DNA of 64,000 nt from Sporothrix humicola (taxonomy: Eukaryota; Ascomycota; Sordariomycetes; Ophiostomatales; Ophiostomataceae), in assembly GCA_021396245.1 (NCBI GenBank), contig WNYE01000035.1, positions 1 to 64,000 on the forward strand. The letters are read 5' to 3'. The position numbers and the translations under genes were made by a program. The notes under the pieces are model-generated. The model worked only from the letters and a program-made list of their open reading frames with translations, was not told the DNA's origin and ran no database searches. Positions 45,117 through 58,040 of the stretch are shown here, piece after piece (positions within the stretch are counted from its first letter, which is position 1; each line of letters opens with the position of its first letter).

Positions 45117-48100
45117 CTAGTTTCCGTCGTTCTCCTCTTCCTCCTCTTCTTCGTCCTCATCCTCTTGTGGCTGCTCCGCCTGCTGCTCTTCCTCCTCGTC
45201 TTCATCTTCCGAGTCTGGCTCTTCGTCGACGGCCGCTTCGCCGCTTGGAGCGTAGTCGCCGTCGACGTCGCCGTCGGCACCCGGCAGGGCCACCATGTCT
45301 TCACCCTCGTCTTCACGAGCGGGGGCAGGCGGCAAAAGGTTTTGGTTTTGGTCGTGACCCTTGCCCTCGCCGTCGGCCCCGTTCTCAGCTGCTGCTCCCT
45401 CCTTCTCCCGGTCGGCCGCCTCCATCTGCTCCACCCGTGTCTTTGTCATTTCAAAGACGTACTGGCCCAGATGCATGACGTTCTCCATGGCGACCTCGTT
45501 GGGCAGTGTGCCGCCCGCGGCGGCCTTGTTCTCGTCGGCAATGATGCGCGTCGATGGGTAGAGCTCGCCCGTGACCAGAGCAAGCTTGTCGGGCCGCTGC
45601 AGCAGAATCCCAAAGGCCTGGCGTAACTCGTAGCAGGTGGCAAAGACCTGGCGGCGGCCGAGAATGTAGAGACCGAGGCGGGCGCGGGACAATGCCACGG
45701 TGAAACGGCGGATGTCGCGCAGGTAGCCCACGCGCGTCGAGCGTACAAGGGACAGGATGACGTCTACATCGTTAGTGGCGATGATAATAATAATAATAAC
45801 GGGGAGGAATCCTGGGGCAGAGTCACTTACAATCATTCTGCTCGCCTTGGTAGCGGTCGACGGTGGATAGGACGGGCATGCCAAAGATGGGGCTCTTGCG
45901 GCAGCGGAACTCGAGAATGTCGCGGATGAGGGCGCGCTGGCCGGCATAGGTGGCCAGAATCGTAATCTTGTGGGCCGGGTAGCCCAGCAGGCGCATGTAC
46001 ATGAAGATGGCGACCGCGTACTCGGCCTCGCCCAGGTTCTGCAAAAAGTGCGGTGCCGGCTCAGACTCACCCCTGCCACGGTAGTTGCCGACATGGATAA
46101 ACTGGTAGTCGTAGCGGAAGCCTGCATTGGCGGCCAGGAACGCCGGGTTCGTCTGGACGTGCGGCAGATCCACAAGGCCGGGGTAGCGCCACCGGTACAG
46201 ATCGGCAATATCCGGGCGAGCACGGCCCTGCTGGTCAAGACTGATGGTCGGCACGCCGAGACGCACAAGTCTCGAGAACAGCGACTGCTCGAGGTTGGCG
46301 TAGTTGCGGAAGGCCATGTTCTGGACAATGGGCGAGTTCTGGAGATGGTCGCCGCACAAAACGACACGCTTGAGTGGGACAGTGCCCGTCTTGCTGTCGG
46401 ATTTCTGCAAGGCCAGCGGGATAAAGTTCTCAATCTCGGTGATCTGGGCGGCCTCTTCGACCACAACGTTGTCGTAGTGGAAACCCAGTGAGGCAATCTC
46501 GCCGCGACGGATGGCTGCGTGGGTCGACGTCATGGCCACAATGCGCGCCTCCTTTGTCAACAAGTAGTTTGCCTTGTCGCGGTCGCGGCGCAGAATCTCA
46601 AAGGGCTGCACCTCGGCCAGCTCGACAAACATTTTGCTAATGTGGCGGTAGCAGCCATTGGCAATGTCGATGACGGCATCCCGGTCTGCATTTTCAGGGA
46701 ACAAAGGTTGGGGCGCGTCCGAAAAGAAAGCGTGGAAGGGAAACGCCTGCACGATCTCGGCCGCCGACGCGCCGTCGGTGTGCACGGCCACATCGTTGAA
46801 CTTTGTCCACGCCGGCTCAATGTACACCGAGTTGAAGTAGCCCGCCGTCTCGGCCGAGCTGCCGTGTGCGCCCGGAGCGCCAATGCTCGCTGCCAGCCGC
46901 GTCACTTCCTGCAGGTACTGGTTGCGGTTCTCCAAGAACTGCTCGACGCGGCCGTACTTGCCAAAGCCCGCGCCCGTGCCGTCCTGGATGGCCAGCTCTT
47001 CCTCGCCACGGCCGAGTCGCAGCAGATGCCGCTGGTCAATGTCGAGCGCCGCAATCTTGCCAAACAGCTGGTTCAGCGCCTGGTTGCTGTGCGCGATCAG
47101 GAGCGTGCGCTGCTGCGGGAAGTTGTGGTAGATTGTATTGATGATCTGTGTCGCCACGTCCGTCTTGCCTGTGCCGGGAGGGCCAACAATGACCGTCAGA
47201 CCAGGCTGGGCACCAGACATGATGGCCTCTGTCTGTGCGGGTGTAAAGCGCACCGTGTTGAGCTTGGGCACGTCGATGGGATACGGTCCGTTGTTGGGCG
47301 GCTTGTACGTCGACACTTTGAGCGTCTCGACGTCGGCAATCAGCGCAGGCTCAGCATCGCGGCGGCGCTTCTTGGACTGCGGCTTGGCGGGCGCAAGCAC
47401 CTCGGCGGCTGGCGGCTTGTCGGCCAGGCCAAGCACATACGGTGGGCCAAAGCTGCCAGTAACATCGTCGCTTGGCTCGACCGTCTTGCCCGGCAGACTC
47501 TCGATCAGGTGGTGCCAGTCGAGGAACGTGTCGCGGAAGTCGACTTTCTTGACACGGTTCGGCAGATGCTTGTAGGTCGCGGCTGCCGGGTCGCCGTAGC
47601 CCAAAAAGACTTCGTGCAGCCAGGGTGCGAGCGGCACATCAGACAGCACGAGACTGCGGATCGACTCCAGGATGGGCTTGAAGTTGTTCTCAGCGCCGCG
47701 GCGGTGGATGACCAAGTTGAAAGTCTGGTAGACATCTGGCAAACCGTCCGACGACCGGCCCGTGTCCTCAACAAAAGCGTCCGGGTCGAGCGTCACAACC
47801 AGCTTTCGGACCCATCCGGCTGGCTTATCGTTCCGACCGCCACGGCCACGGTCAAAGCCGCCACGGCCACCACGGCCACCGCGACCGCCTCGTCCGCCAC
47901 GTTGCGCGTTCTGTCTGCGGTTGTCCTGGAACGGCTCCATTGCCTGGACGACCGTGGCTGTGCGGATGGCCGTGATGCCCAGCTTTTCGAGCTTAGTCGC
48001 AACCGGGTTCTCTTCGTTGGCTTTGGCGATTTTGGCGTCAATGGCCACCAGGAAGATGATCTCCTCTGGGTGGATGTCTTCCCAGTCGCGGCGGACAAAG

Positions 48101-49906
48101 TGCTTGACGTGGTTGAAATCCAAGAAGATTTCAGCCTTGACGAGCGACGGCTTGTCCTCGCCGACCAGTGGTGGCACGACCTGGGAGATTCTAAAGATGT
48201 TAGTTACATACTATAAGATATGGTGGACACCCCACGGGACTTACAATAACTGCTTGAGGGGCATGCCCATCTTGGTCTGGTGCGTAAACAACGTCTTGCC
48301 CTGGCTGTCCGCATACGCCTTGTTCCGCCCCAAAGCCAGCTCGACGTCCTGGCGGATGCTGAAAAAGGCCTCGTTGCGGTGCAGCACCAGCGACCGATAC
48401 AGGAAATCACCGACCGACAGGTACTGCAGGTTAAGCTTGTGCAGCGCCACGGGCCGCGCGCCGTTGTAAATGTCGTAGCGAGCGAGTTTGGCGTCAAATA
48501 GAGCGTCTTCGGTCGGCGAGGTACTCAGCGAGCGCGCCGCGTCCTGGAACGTCGGCCGCTTCTCAAAGTGGCCGAGCAGCGCCTCCATCAAAAACTTGCG
48601 GTCGATCTGGGCCTTGCACGTGGTAGGGTACGACGTCCGCAAGTGCAGCTCGTCGGCAAGCAGCGTGACCTCGTCGTCGGTCAGCGGCGCCAGCAGAACC
48701 TCGAGATCTTCACGCTTGTCTATGGACCCATAGTTGGACAGCGCGAGCACGGTCAGCTTGTCTTTGAAGTGCTTCAGGGCAAGGCGCTGCAGGACGGCAA
48801 GACGCCCGCAGTGCTTGTCGTACGCTTCGGTCTCGCTGAGCTGTGCGCCCGTCTGGTCATCGACACTGAAGTGCGTATAATGACTGAAAAGCGAGACCAT
48901 GTCCCGCAGCAGGCCGTTGGCCTCGTCGTGGACCACGGGCGACAGGGCGAGTGCGCTCAGCACGTGCAGGTCCTGGAGCAGGGCATTGACGTAGCGGCGT
49001 GTCGGCAGCTGGCTCTGTAGGTCCGTGAGAAACTCGACAAACCGCTCACTGTAGCGCACAACGTCCCATCGTCCGGCCTCATCGAATAATACGCCGATAA
49101 AGTCGAGCACGAGCGAGTACAGCCACGCACGGTCGAACCGCAGACGCGCCTTGGCCACATCGTCACCCGCATCAAACCGCTTGGCCGCCGCCCGCCACTG
49201 CTTGCGAAGATGGCTTGTCTGATCGAGTAACTCATCGCGGCGGGCGTCGTTCGAAATGTTGTGCCACGTCGAGATGGACACGAGCGGCGCGCACTCTTTG
49301 CGCACCATGGCGACATCGAGGCTCTGGAAGGCGTGGGTAACAAAGTTGAGGATCTGCGTGCGGATGAGCAGCGAAAAGGACGTGTCGAGGCTCAGCGTCA
49401 GTGTCCGCCGGAAAAACGTTGCAAAATCCAGCGGCCGGTCGGCGAACACGCTCCATGTGTCGAGGCTCTCGCGTTTCTTGGAATTGGTGATGAACACCAT
49501 GAGCAGGACGTGCTCGTCCGAAGCGTCCTCCGTATATCCAGGCCATAAGTAGCTGTAGTGAGGTTAGCTATGTTCTTTCACACTCATCCATCTTCCATTC
49601 CATCCCCGTTTTTACTCACCCTTCTAATGTCTGCAGGTTCTCGAGGAAGATGAGATCGCCAAACGGAAAGCCGTCCTTCTCGAGCGGGCCCCAGAGCCCC
49701 TCCTTGATCACCTCGTTCTTGACTTTGACCTTCTCGGGCAGCTTGCCGCTCTTGTTGATCTTGTTGAGCCAGTTCTCGTTGGCTAGTTTTGCAAACGGCG
49801 CCAGTTCAATCTCTTGTGGCTCGGCGGCGGGCTCAGGCGCGGCTGTCTTTGGCCCGGCACTGGCCTTGGAGGCCGCGGCCCTCTTGAGCTTCTTTGCCGG
49901 CGGCAT
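45117..49906 (-). CDS. AQR: Intron-binding spliceosomal helicase Aquarius (Cwf11)
   Basis: Four exons (49906-49620, 49552-48245, 48190-45831, 45763-45117) encode 1,533 residues. Aquarius is an SF1 RNA helicase of the intron-binding complex, contacting the intron upstream of the branch site in activated spliceosomes. The N-terminal ~530 residues form the ARM-repeat-like part (ENLQTLEGYLWPGYTEDAS, then DLQSQLPTRRYVNALLQDLH). Helicase motifs follow: GPPGTGKT at 868-875, VVVEEAAQ at about 1108, LCGDHLQNSP, LFSRLVRLGVPTISLDQQGR, TVDRYQGEQNDYVILSLVR and VALSRARLGLYI. The last ~110 residues are an acidic Glu/Asp tail. Unusual is an RGG box at about 625-650. The three introns are 67, 54 and 67 nt with good GT-AG signals; the third contains a TAA-type microsatellite. 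It is divergently arranged with HPR1. Confidence 0.95.
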
Positions 49907-50591
49907 CGCGAGCTGTTGGCCTTGAATTTGGTTTCGATTCCGATCTCAATGCCGGTCTATCGTGAAAACTGAGGCAGTCGCGAAGGCTGCAACGCCGGCG
50001 TGTCCGTCGTGCTGTGCCGCGTATCCTGACGTAGGTATGATCTGTAGATGTAAAGTATCGTCTGTAGTCTGTGTTTCGCCAGTGTATGCTGTTGTGCCGT
50101 CGTTTGTCGCGATCTTTGCACGTGTCGTTCTGCCGTATTTACTCAAGATGCACGATGTTCTGAAATTGTTCAAATGTTGGGCGGTCGCACTTTCCTTAGC
50201 AGCCGCGTTACGTCGCAATGCAGGGAGAGGTCTGGGTCAAACGCGCTAAAAAATTGGAATGCAGCCCCGTGATTGGCCAGCCTCGTTTCTGTCAACTGCG
50301 CCCAGTGGCCACCACAGGCACATTTGCAGGTGCTAAGGCTAGCGCAGGAAGCTCTGGAGAGAAGGCCCTACAGTGCTACAGCGTATGTGAAGTGCAGCCG
50401 TTTTCGACGTCCTTTCATCGCAACCGTCAACATCACCAAATTCAACAACCTCTCACTTTGCGACGTTTTGTGCCCACAGCGATAGCACACACCACAATCT
50501 TATTCAATCCTACCCTACGTACGACGACTGAAACCCCGATACCTTCTGGAACACGCCTATCGGCCACATCACCACCCCCTCCCCGGCCACG
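49907..50591. promoter_or_regulatory. Divergent promoter Aquarius / HPR1
   Basis: A 685-bp region shared by two genes of nuclear mRNA processing. It holds two inverted CCAAT boxes (ATTGG at 50253-50257 and 50272-50276). A CCAAT pair of this kind is a common fungal HAP-complex site, but binding is not shown. No other gene lies between them. Confidence 0.6.
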
Positions 50592-53499
50592 ATGCCTGGC
50601 CTCGAGATCAACAGTCACGGCATCCCGGCCGTCGAGGACATTGCCGTGTACCTCCAGGAGCTGCTCGACCATGCCGAGACTGTCAAGCCGTCGCGCGAGC
50701 TCGAGCCGACGCTGGCCAAGTCCGACTTTGACGACATTTACGGCCACGTCGCGCGCATCTTTGAGGGCTTCGACGAACCGAACGAAAAGAAGATGAGGCA
50801 ATACGCCATAGTCGAGACGGCTGCCAGAGATATTTTTGGAGAACTAATCGTAGGTGCCCACCATAATGTCTGTATATTCTGTCCTCCCGCTAATGACCAG
50901 TCCTCTACGTCTATCGATTCGCCCGATTTCGTGCGCGTTTGGAACCTGTTCGACATTCTGGCGATTCTGGCCGACAATATGGACTGCGACCCTGCCCTTT
51001 TATTTTGGCTCATTGAGGAGCTGCTCGACAGCCAGACCATTGCCGGCTGCCGCAAGGTGTTTGACTATCTCGAGTCGCGTCGCGAGCGCATCACGGCCAA
51101 GTACTTTAACAATACGAAGCTTGTGATTCTGCGGAGCTGCAACGACTTGCTGAGACGACTTTCGCGCGCCGAGGACACGCCCTTTTGCGGCCGGGTGTTT
51201 ATTTTCTTGTTCCAAGTCTTCCCGCTGGGCGACAAGAGTTCGGTCAACCTGCGCGGCGAGTACCACGTCGAGAACGTGACGACTTACGACGAGACGGTCC
51301 CTGTCAAGGCAGCCGGCGAAGAGGAGGAGAGTGGCGAGAAGATGGACGTCGACGAGGCGGTAGCAACAGTGACAGACGCAAACGGCAAGACAGTACCGGC
51401 CCCGCCAGCAGAGGGCGAGCAAGAAAAGCCCATGCCCGACTTTGCCGCGCTCTACCCTGTCTTTTGGTCTCTCCAGACCTACTTCAGCCAGCCCAAGAAG
51501 CTGTTTGATGCTGCACACTTTGGTCAGTTCAAGGCCGGTATGGAGGCCTCGCTCACCGCGTTCCAGCAGATCAGCAACCATGACTCGCGCAAGCAGCGCC
51601 AGCTCGACGAGTCACGGCGCGGCATCAAGCGGAAGAGAGACAAGGAGGATAAAGAAGCAAAAGAGGCTAGAGAGGCCAAGGAGGCAAAGGAAGCACAAGA
51701 AGCTGAGGACAACGACAAGGGCGACGACCTGGCCAACACATACAACCCCAAGTACCTCACCAGCCGGGATCTCTTTGAGTTGGAGGTAAGTGACTACGAT
51801 GCGGAGAACAGCGGAAGAGATATTCATACTAACAAACATAGACAAGCGACTTGACGTTCCGGCGACACTTTTTGCTTCAGGCCCTGATTGTCATGGAGTT
51901 CTTGCTCTCGCTCTCGCCCCAGGCCAAGGAGAAGCTCGCCGGCACCACCGCGCCCAACAAGTCCGTCGTCTACTCGGACCAGACCCTGAGCAACGAGGAC
52001 ACCGCCTGGGCCGCCAAGATGAAGCACGACCTCACCCAGCATATTAAGAATAGCGACGGTGATGGCCCCTACTTCTTGCGAATGGTCGACACCATCCTGG
52101 CCCGCGACAAGAACTGGGTCCGCTGGAAGATTGAGTCGTGTCCGTCTATCAAGCGGCCGCCCGTCTCAGCCGACGAGTTTGTCGCTGCCGAGGAGAGCGC
52201 CCAGCGCGCCTTTGGACAGCCGCCGCGGAGGAGGAGGAGCGGCATGAACTCGTTCTCGCTGGATTTCTTGGACGAAGAAGACCCAGACGAGGCTTTGGCA
52301 GAGCTCAAAAAACCACACCGGTCGCAGGCAGGGCCCCTCGACACGTTTGAGCGCGAGATTGCCGACGAGGATTTTGAAATTGAAATGCCCGACAGCGACG
52401 CCTCGAAACAGCAGGCCGAAGAGCGCAAGGCTAGCAAGACATGGCGGGCGCTGCGCATTGTGCGCCATACGAACCTATCCACGTTTGACAAGATCGACGA
52501 CGACAATGACGTGCGGTTGATTTTCAAGATTGGCGACGGTGGCGATGCTGAAGAGGAGCTGGACGACGAGGATGGTGAGGGCGGAGAGGCTGCCGATGGC
52601 GACAAGATGCCGGCCAACAAGCAGCCTATTGTTCTTTCTGCGCCAGATGACGAAATTGCCGTGACGGCGGCCAAGCTGCTGGTCGAGCAGAACCCCGGCG
52701 TCTTTGGCATTGTTGGGCAGTACACAACACGCCCTGCGCCATCTACAGATTCCTCCGACTCAACAGCCTCCAAGAGCTACTACCAGCATCTCGAGTCCAA
52801 GGCGTTCAACCTGCTGTTGGACGGTGACGAGTTTGTTGGCTTTGGCGAGTCGGCCGGCCACCAATACGGTTCGCGCAGAAAGCAGATCGAGGCCATCTCG
52901 AACACGGGCAAAATTCCACTGGTGCTCATGAACTATGAGGTAAGTTTTGCGTGGAGGAAGTTGTCTGATATATTACGCCGCCTACTAACATTGCACAGAG
53001 CATCGATGCTGCCCAAGGCAATGCGTTTGCTGCTCGCTACGTCTTCCTCAAGCCGTCGGACGCAGACGCTCTTGAGCCACTATTGAAGGCAACTGGCGCA
53101 TACGAGGCTGAAGAAGGTCTGCAAACCGCCGTCGACGAGGCCAAGGAGGTCCTCGACAAGGTCGGCGGCGAGGGCCAGCCAACGTTTGAAAAGACAGTCG
53201 ACGTTGCTGCCGACGATGTCGCAGCCACGGCCACACAGCTCGCAAACTACGTTTACGAAAAAGAAGAAGCGGCAGAGGCAGAAAAGACTGAAGATACAGA
53301 AGAGAAGATGGAGGGCGTGGAAGAGGCTATGAAGGACAAGTCAGCCGAGGCCAAAGACGAAGACAAGGAGGCAGTCCCGGAGACGACCAACGGTGAGACA
53401 GCTGAAGAGGTCAAACCTGCAGAGCCTGCAGAAGAGGACGCTTCAATGGCCGATGCTGGTGATGAGGCTACTAAGGATGGCGAGGCCAGCAAGGAGTGA
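50592..53499 (+). CDS. HPR1: THO complex subunit 1 (Hpr1/THOC1)
   Basis: Four exons (50592-50849, 50901-51785, 51842-52939, 52999-53499) encode 913 residues. Hpr1 is a core subunit of the nuclear THO complex, which couples transcription to mRNA export and limits R-loops. Diagnostic stretches are SIDSPDFVRVWNLFDILAIL, PFCGRVFIFLFQVFPLGDKS, FRRHFLLQALIVMEFLLSLS, RDKNWVRWKIESCPSI and, near the C-terminus, IDAAQGNAFAARYVFLKPSD. An acidic segment and a Lys/Glu/Ala helix (KEAKEAREAKEAKEAQEAE) lie in the middle. The last ~140 residues are acidic and disordered. Intron 1 is 51 nt and stop-free; removing it restores the FGELISSTSIDSPDF sequence expected of the family. The other introns are 56 and 59 nt with CTAAC branch sites. 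Confidence 0.93.
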
Positions 53500-54254
53500 T
53501 TGACATCCTATCCAAGATAGTTCTTCTTTTTTACGGAGTTAGGAATGTACTATAAAAGGCACATAGGGAGCTAGCGATCTTGACCTGATTATCTCGTTTT
53601 TAATACAAATCAGTTGCAATATAAGGGAGCTCGTAAGGCGAAGACATCAAACTGTGCAGCTTCGATTCAAGCTGCCAAAATGCATTGGTATAGTTCTGCA
53701 AATATACTTCTCACTTCGTGGTAGCTCAAATGCCCCATCACCCAACAGCCTCCGTCGTAATTTGTTGAAACATACAAGGGAACCATCCAGCAAGGCGTGC
53801 TATATTCCAAGAGGGAAACATGTGCCTGCAAATATTGGGGGGTATCATCCAAAGAAAATCCCCGCCGAGACCAAGACCAAGACCAAAAGAAAACAGCAAG
53901 TAAGAAAAGGAGTGATCATTATGAAAAAGCAGGTCCATTGGACTGATGCCGGTGTGCACTGCCAGTCCATCTTGACAGAAATCGTGTTGAAGAGCATGGA
54001 AAGAACGAAATAATGGATAATGGGAATCGAGCGCTAGAGGAGTGTATCTCAAAAAACGCTGTGGTATAATAAAGGAAAGAGTAAGAGAAAATGAAGAAAG
54101 AAAAAAGTCCTGTAAACCAAGGGCCGTAAACCAAAATGACCATAACCCAAAAAAGCCGTTTTGTTTGAACGAAGTCGTAGGGCGCGTTACGAGAAATGAA
54201 TTAAAAAAGGTAGAGAGAAATAAGAAAAGACAAGTGAGGAAACGACAGTCAAGC
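53500..54254. other. Convergent intergenic region HPR1/INSIG
   Basis: A 755-bp region with 3' flanks of HPR1 (plus) and the INSIG gene (minus). It is AT-rich and no gene is seen. Confidence 0.6.
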
Positions 54255-55794
54255 TCACTGCCCTTCTGCAGTTGCAGCTGGCTGCAGAGCTAGACGACGG
54301 CCAATGTTGCCAAAGCACACGCAGCTGCAGAAGAGCACGCTGAGCATCCACACGGCAGTTTCGGCCGTAACAGCCGGTGCCGACGCGTTAAGGCTGCCGT
54401 TGCCGTCAGAAGGTGCCGTCGAGTCATTTTTGGCGAAAGAGGCGCCGCCAAAGGCGCCGCCCATACCACTGCCTCCGTAGCCAGCATGGTACGGGCTCGA
54501 GTGCATGCCAGGGTTGGGCATCAGATCAAGGTTGAGCGCCATTAGCGCACCGGAGCCGACGAAACCAAAAACAGCGGCCAGCAGCAGACCCGATTTAGAC
54601 CGATCCAAGAGGTACCACAAGAAGGGGTTTGCAAGAGCGAGGGTCATCGATGCCTGCATCGTTGATGCCCACGGCAGTTTGCGCTACACACGTTAGCAAC
54701 AAGGTCAAGTAAAAGCAATTTTCGTAAGGAGAACTCACCATGGCAAAAGCAACACCGGCAAAGGCACCAATGCCGCGCACAACCAGTGCCCAATCAGTTT
54801 CCGGGGCCGTCCGGGCCTTGGCCAGCACACTACCGTTGCGACCAAACGTGCGGTCCCAGACGCCGTCGAACCACGGCAGCAACGTGCCCAGGGCGATGCC
54901 GGATAGGCCCCATGAAACCAGGTAGCGCCAATCGTAGCTGGCAACATACTCGGGCGCAGGACCAGTCTCTGCGGGCGACGGAGCGGGAGCGGACTCGCCA
55001 AGGTCGTGAAACGAAACATGGGTCTCGCTGCGAAGGCGGGACACAATTACGCCATAGCCCATGCCCAATGTAAACAAAAGCGCTGCCCGGGCGGTCATGG
55101 ACAGGAAAAGGAGAACGCGGGACCCGGAGGATGTCTGTGCGGGCTCTGCAGCAGAGAAGCTCTTCGTGCGGCCAGCAGGCGCCGGTTGCAGCTTAATGCC
55201 CGGCACACCGTTGGCGCCAAAGCTCTCGCCGCGCCTCCGCTGGCGCTGCAGCTCCATGAGCGATTGTGACGCCTTCCGGACCTCGTCAATCTCGGCGGCC
55301 GACGCATTCGTGTTTTTGTTTCTGCCATTCTCGCCCTCCGTTTCGTCATCGTCGTCCTCATTTTGCTCCACGAGCAGGTCGCGGGCAGGCGTCTCGGTAC
55401 CAGTGCCCCAGGGTGTGCTAGACTCAAAGATACCGTTGGCGCCGCCGCCGACGCTGCCGCGGCTGGGTGACGTTGGGCTAAAGATACCAAAAAGCGTGGA
55501 CGAGGTGAGGTTCATAATCGACTGGGCACGGCTGATGGACTCGCTGCCGCCGCCTCCGGGCGTCGGGCTGGCATCGGTATCGGTCTGCGGGCGCGGGTCG
55601 AGGAACTGCGCGGTCGTCTCTGACTGCCGTCGGTCGGCGGCTCGAGTGGAAGAAGTAAAGGACGAGGAGGGAGAGGTATCCTTGTCGAAGCTGCTGTCGT
55701 CGGGAAGTGTGGCCGTCTTAACGGCAAAAGGTCGGCGCGGGATCGGATGGTGGACGACCAACGGCGGGCCGTTGCCGTTGCCGTTGTTGGACAT
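54255..55794 (-). CDS. INSIG-domain ER membrane protein
   Basis: Two exons, 55794-54739 and 54683-54255, encode 494 residues. INSIG proteins are polytopic ER proteins that regulate sterol synthesis by binding HMG-CoA reductase (yeast Nsg1/2, fission yeast Ins1) or the SREBP-SCAP complex. The N-terminal 220 residues are Ser/Thr/Asp-rich, with the short motif IMNLTSSTLFGIFSPTSPS at about 93-111 that recurs in fungal members (from memory). Hydrophobic segments are at about 228-250, 291-307 and 335-356, with three to four more after the intron (ALANPFLWYLLDRSKSG, LLAAVFGFVGSGALMAL, VWMLSVLFCSCVCFGNIGRR). The 55-nt intron is GT-AG in phase 0 and joins FAGVAFAM to RKLPWAST. A Gly/Ala-rich lumenal loop follows MPNPGMHSSPY. 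Whether it binds SCAP or Hmg-CoA reductase cannot be told from sequence. Confidence 0.88.
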
Positions 55795-58040
55795 GGTTAC
55801 GACTGGGGGTATGTTTGTATACAGTGGAAAACTGTCTTTGTTGGGAGTTCGGAAGGATGAAATATGCAGGTCCTGGTAAGGAGATTCGAGGCTGTTGGGG
55901 GACGCGGCGTCTTTGTTCGTATTTGAGACGTAGTTCGAACGGGGCTCGGAGTCGAAATCCGCGGACGGAAAAACACCGATTCAAACGCGAGGAAGTAAAG
56001 AAGCGAGGAAATGCTGGATACGAGGACGCAGGCCGAGAAAAAGAGGACGAGACCTATAATTAATATGCGAGGTCGAGAGGCTGAGATATTAGAGAGGCGA
56101 GACAGAGGCTGCAAGGGACGGCTGAGGACAAGTGAGGAGGCAAGAGACCAATGTCTTGAACAGGCATGTGGCCAGTAGTATGAGTGCTCAGTATTGGAGT
56201 ATTGGGCTCGACGGGAGAGCAAAGCGAGCGACGCCGACGTATGTTGGCTGTTGGTTCGTTGGCAGTGGGAGCACAACGAGACGTTCAGTGAGGGCAATGA
56301 GAGGGAGAGTGAGACAGCAAAGCAAATGAGGTCAGAAAGAAGGAAACAAGAATGAGACAAAAAAAAGAAAAGGGTGAGAGATGACAGAAGGAAAGAGAAA
56401 AGGAAAGAGGAGAGGAGAGGGGAAAAGAGAAGATGCAGTCGCAACTCGCAAGGCGCCAATTATGAGAAAACGGACCCTTTGCGCCTGCCGTTGGGACAAA
56501 AGTTGGGACTGAAGCACACGCGCCGGGAAGGAAAGGGCTGAGGATGGAGACTGGAGAAGGAAGGATGGGACTAAAACAGACGGACACGGCAGGAGCGACA
56601 GGGTCCAACTGACCAGTCGACCAGTCTACGGCGCAGCAATCCAAGCAGTTCAGCAAGAGCGACTCAGCAATACGGAGTTTGATTTTGGGGTCACTTTTAG
56701 AGCCTTCTTTTTACTCCATAACTACGTAAGAATCTGACAGTCACGGCTGCAGAAAGGCTAGCGAATTGTTGCCCTGGTTGTATTGAAATTGCCTGTTCCA
56801 GACAAGCCCCGCGTCAGTCTGCTGTTCGGCACAGCCATCCCAACAGACAGGAGAGGAAAGGAGAGAAACAGGAGAAAAGGCAAGAGAGTGAAAAAAGAGG
56901 AAAACAAGAAAATAAAACTTCTCAAATCCTCGAGCGTTTTTGCGTCGTTAGTCGTGGCTTCCTTGCAGAATCCCAAACGTCCCAACGCTCCTTCCTGGCC
57001 TGCCGTCTTTTCTACCCGCCCTTTCCGTTGTCCGTCGAATTTTTGGGGTACTGGACTCGCGCCTTCCTCATCCTCCGTCTTCCGTGCCCCGTTTTGGGGC
57101 TTTCCAGTAGTAGTACGACGTCCACTGTATGTACTCTACTTGTAAATGCACTCGTACAGAGTACTGTCACATGCTCTTGGCAGGTGAACAAACCTTGACC
57201 GGCCGGCTGGTCACTACTGCATACAATTCGTTGAGCACGGAAAGTGCCACCCCTCCATGAGACAAGATGTACAGAAAAAATGCACGCTTCAACCGTTCAC
57301 AGATTCTCGAGGCGCTCCAGTGTGCTTTAGTGGCACCGTATTTCCACTTTCCATATGAGGTGCACACCATTACTGCGCGAAAATGCGCCTTCCCCAGACC
57401 GAAGAAATCGATCGGCGGTGCACAGTTGTAGAGTTGTAGCAGAAACGAAACGGCAGGATCGCACGAAACATTGTTAGCCCTTCACAGTAAGCTCTTCGTT
57501 CTGGGAAGGACCGCGGTCACCGCGCAAAGGGCACCCACAGCGTCACTTTGGCCTTTGCAGCCCATGTGATTCACAAAACGGACCCACTCCTCCACACAGT
57601 CAGACACTTCTCATGAGAATCTCAACCTCGTCTCGTTCAAATAGCCTTTCTGGTTTCTGCAGCACACATGCACGACTAACATGCGCTGCAACATCAAGCG
57701 CCGCCTCCGCTCCTCATCCCACGCCGCCCCGTATTTGAATTTTACACAGTCTCGACAGTATTCCGCATTTACGTGCATTGTTAGCAGAAGCAGCTGCCTT
57801 GATTTTGAAAGCTCGGCGTGGTTGTGCGACAAAAGGCGACAAAGAGATATTGACCAAATATGAAAATACGCCGAGCTCAGACGCCAGTGGCTGTTGTGGA
57901 TGGTGTCGTACATTACGAGTTGATATGATGGGTGGTAGTAATAAAATGGTAAGTAAATTAAGATACAGAATGTGCGCCATGATATGAAATATGAATTACG
58001 AAAACAAATGGAAATGAAATACATCCACCGCTGTCTACCC
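55795..58040. other. Intergenic: INSIG promoter and MAK11 3' flank
   Basis: About 2.2 kb with no supported gene. The first ~650 bases are purine-rich on the plus strand, so CT-rich on the INSIG strand. Small frames on both strands have no recognisable content. Confidence 0.55.

Noticed and set aside
46519..48216. 565-codon plus-strand frame opposite Aquarius
   Set aside because: Antisense shadow; no domain content, and the helicase motifs lie on the other strand.
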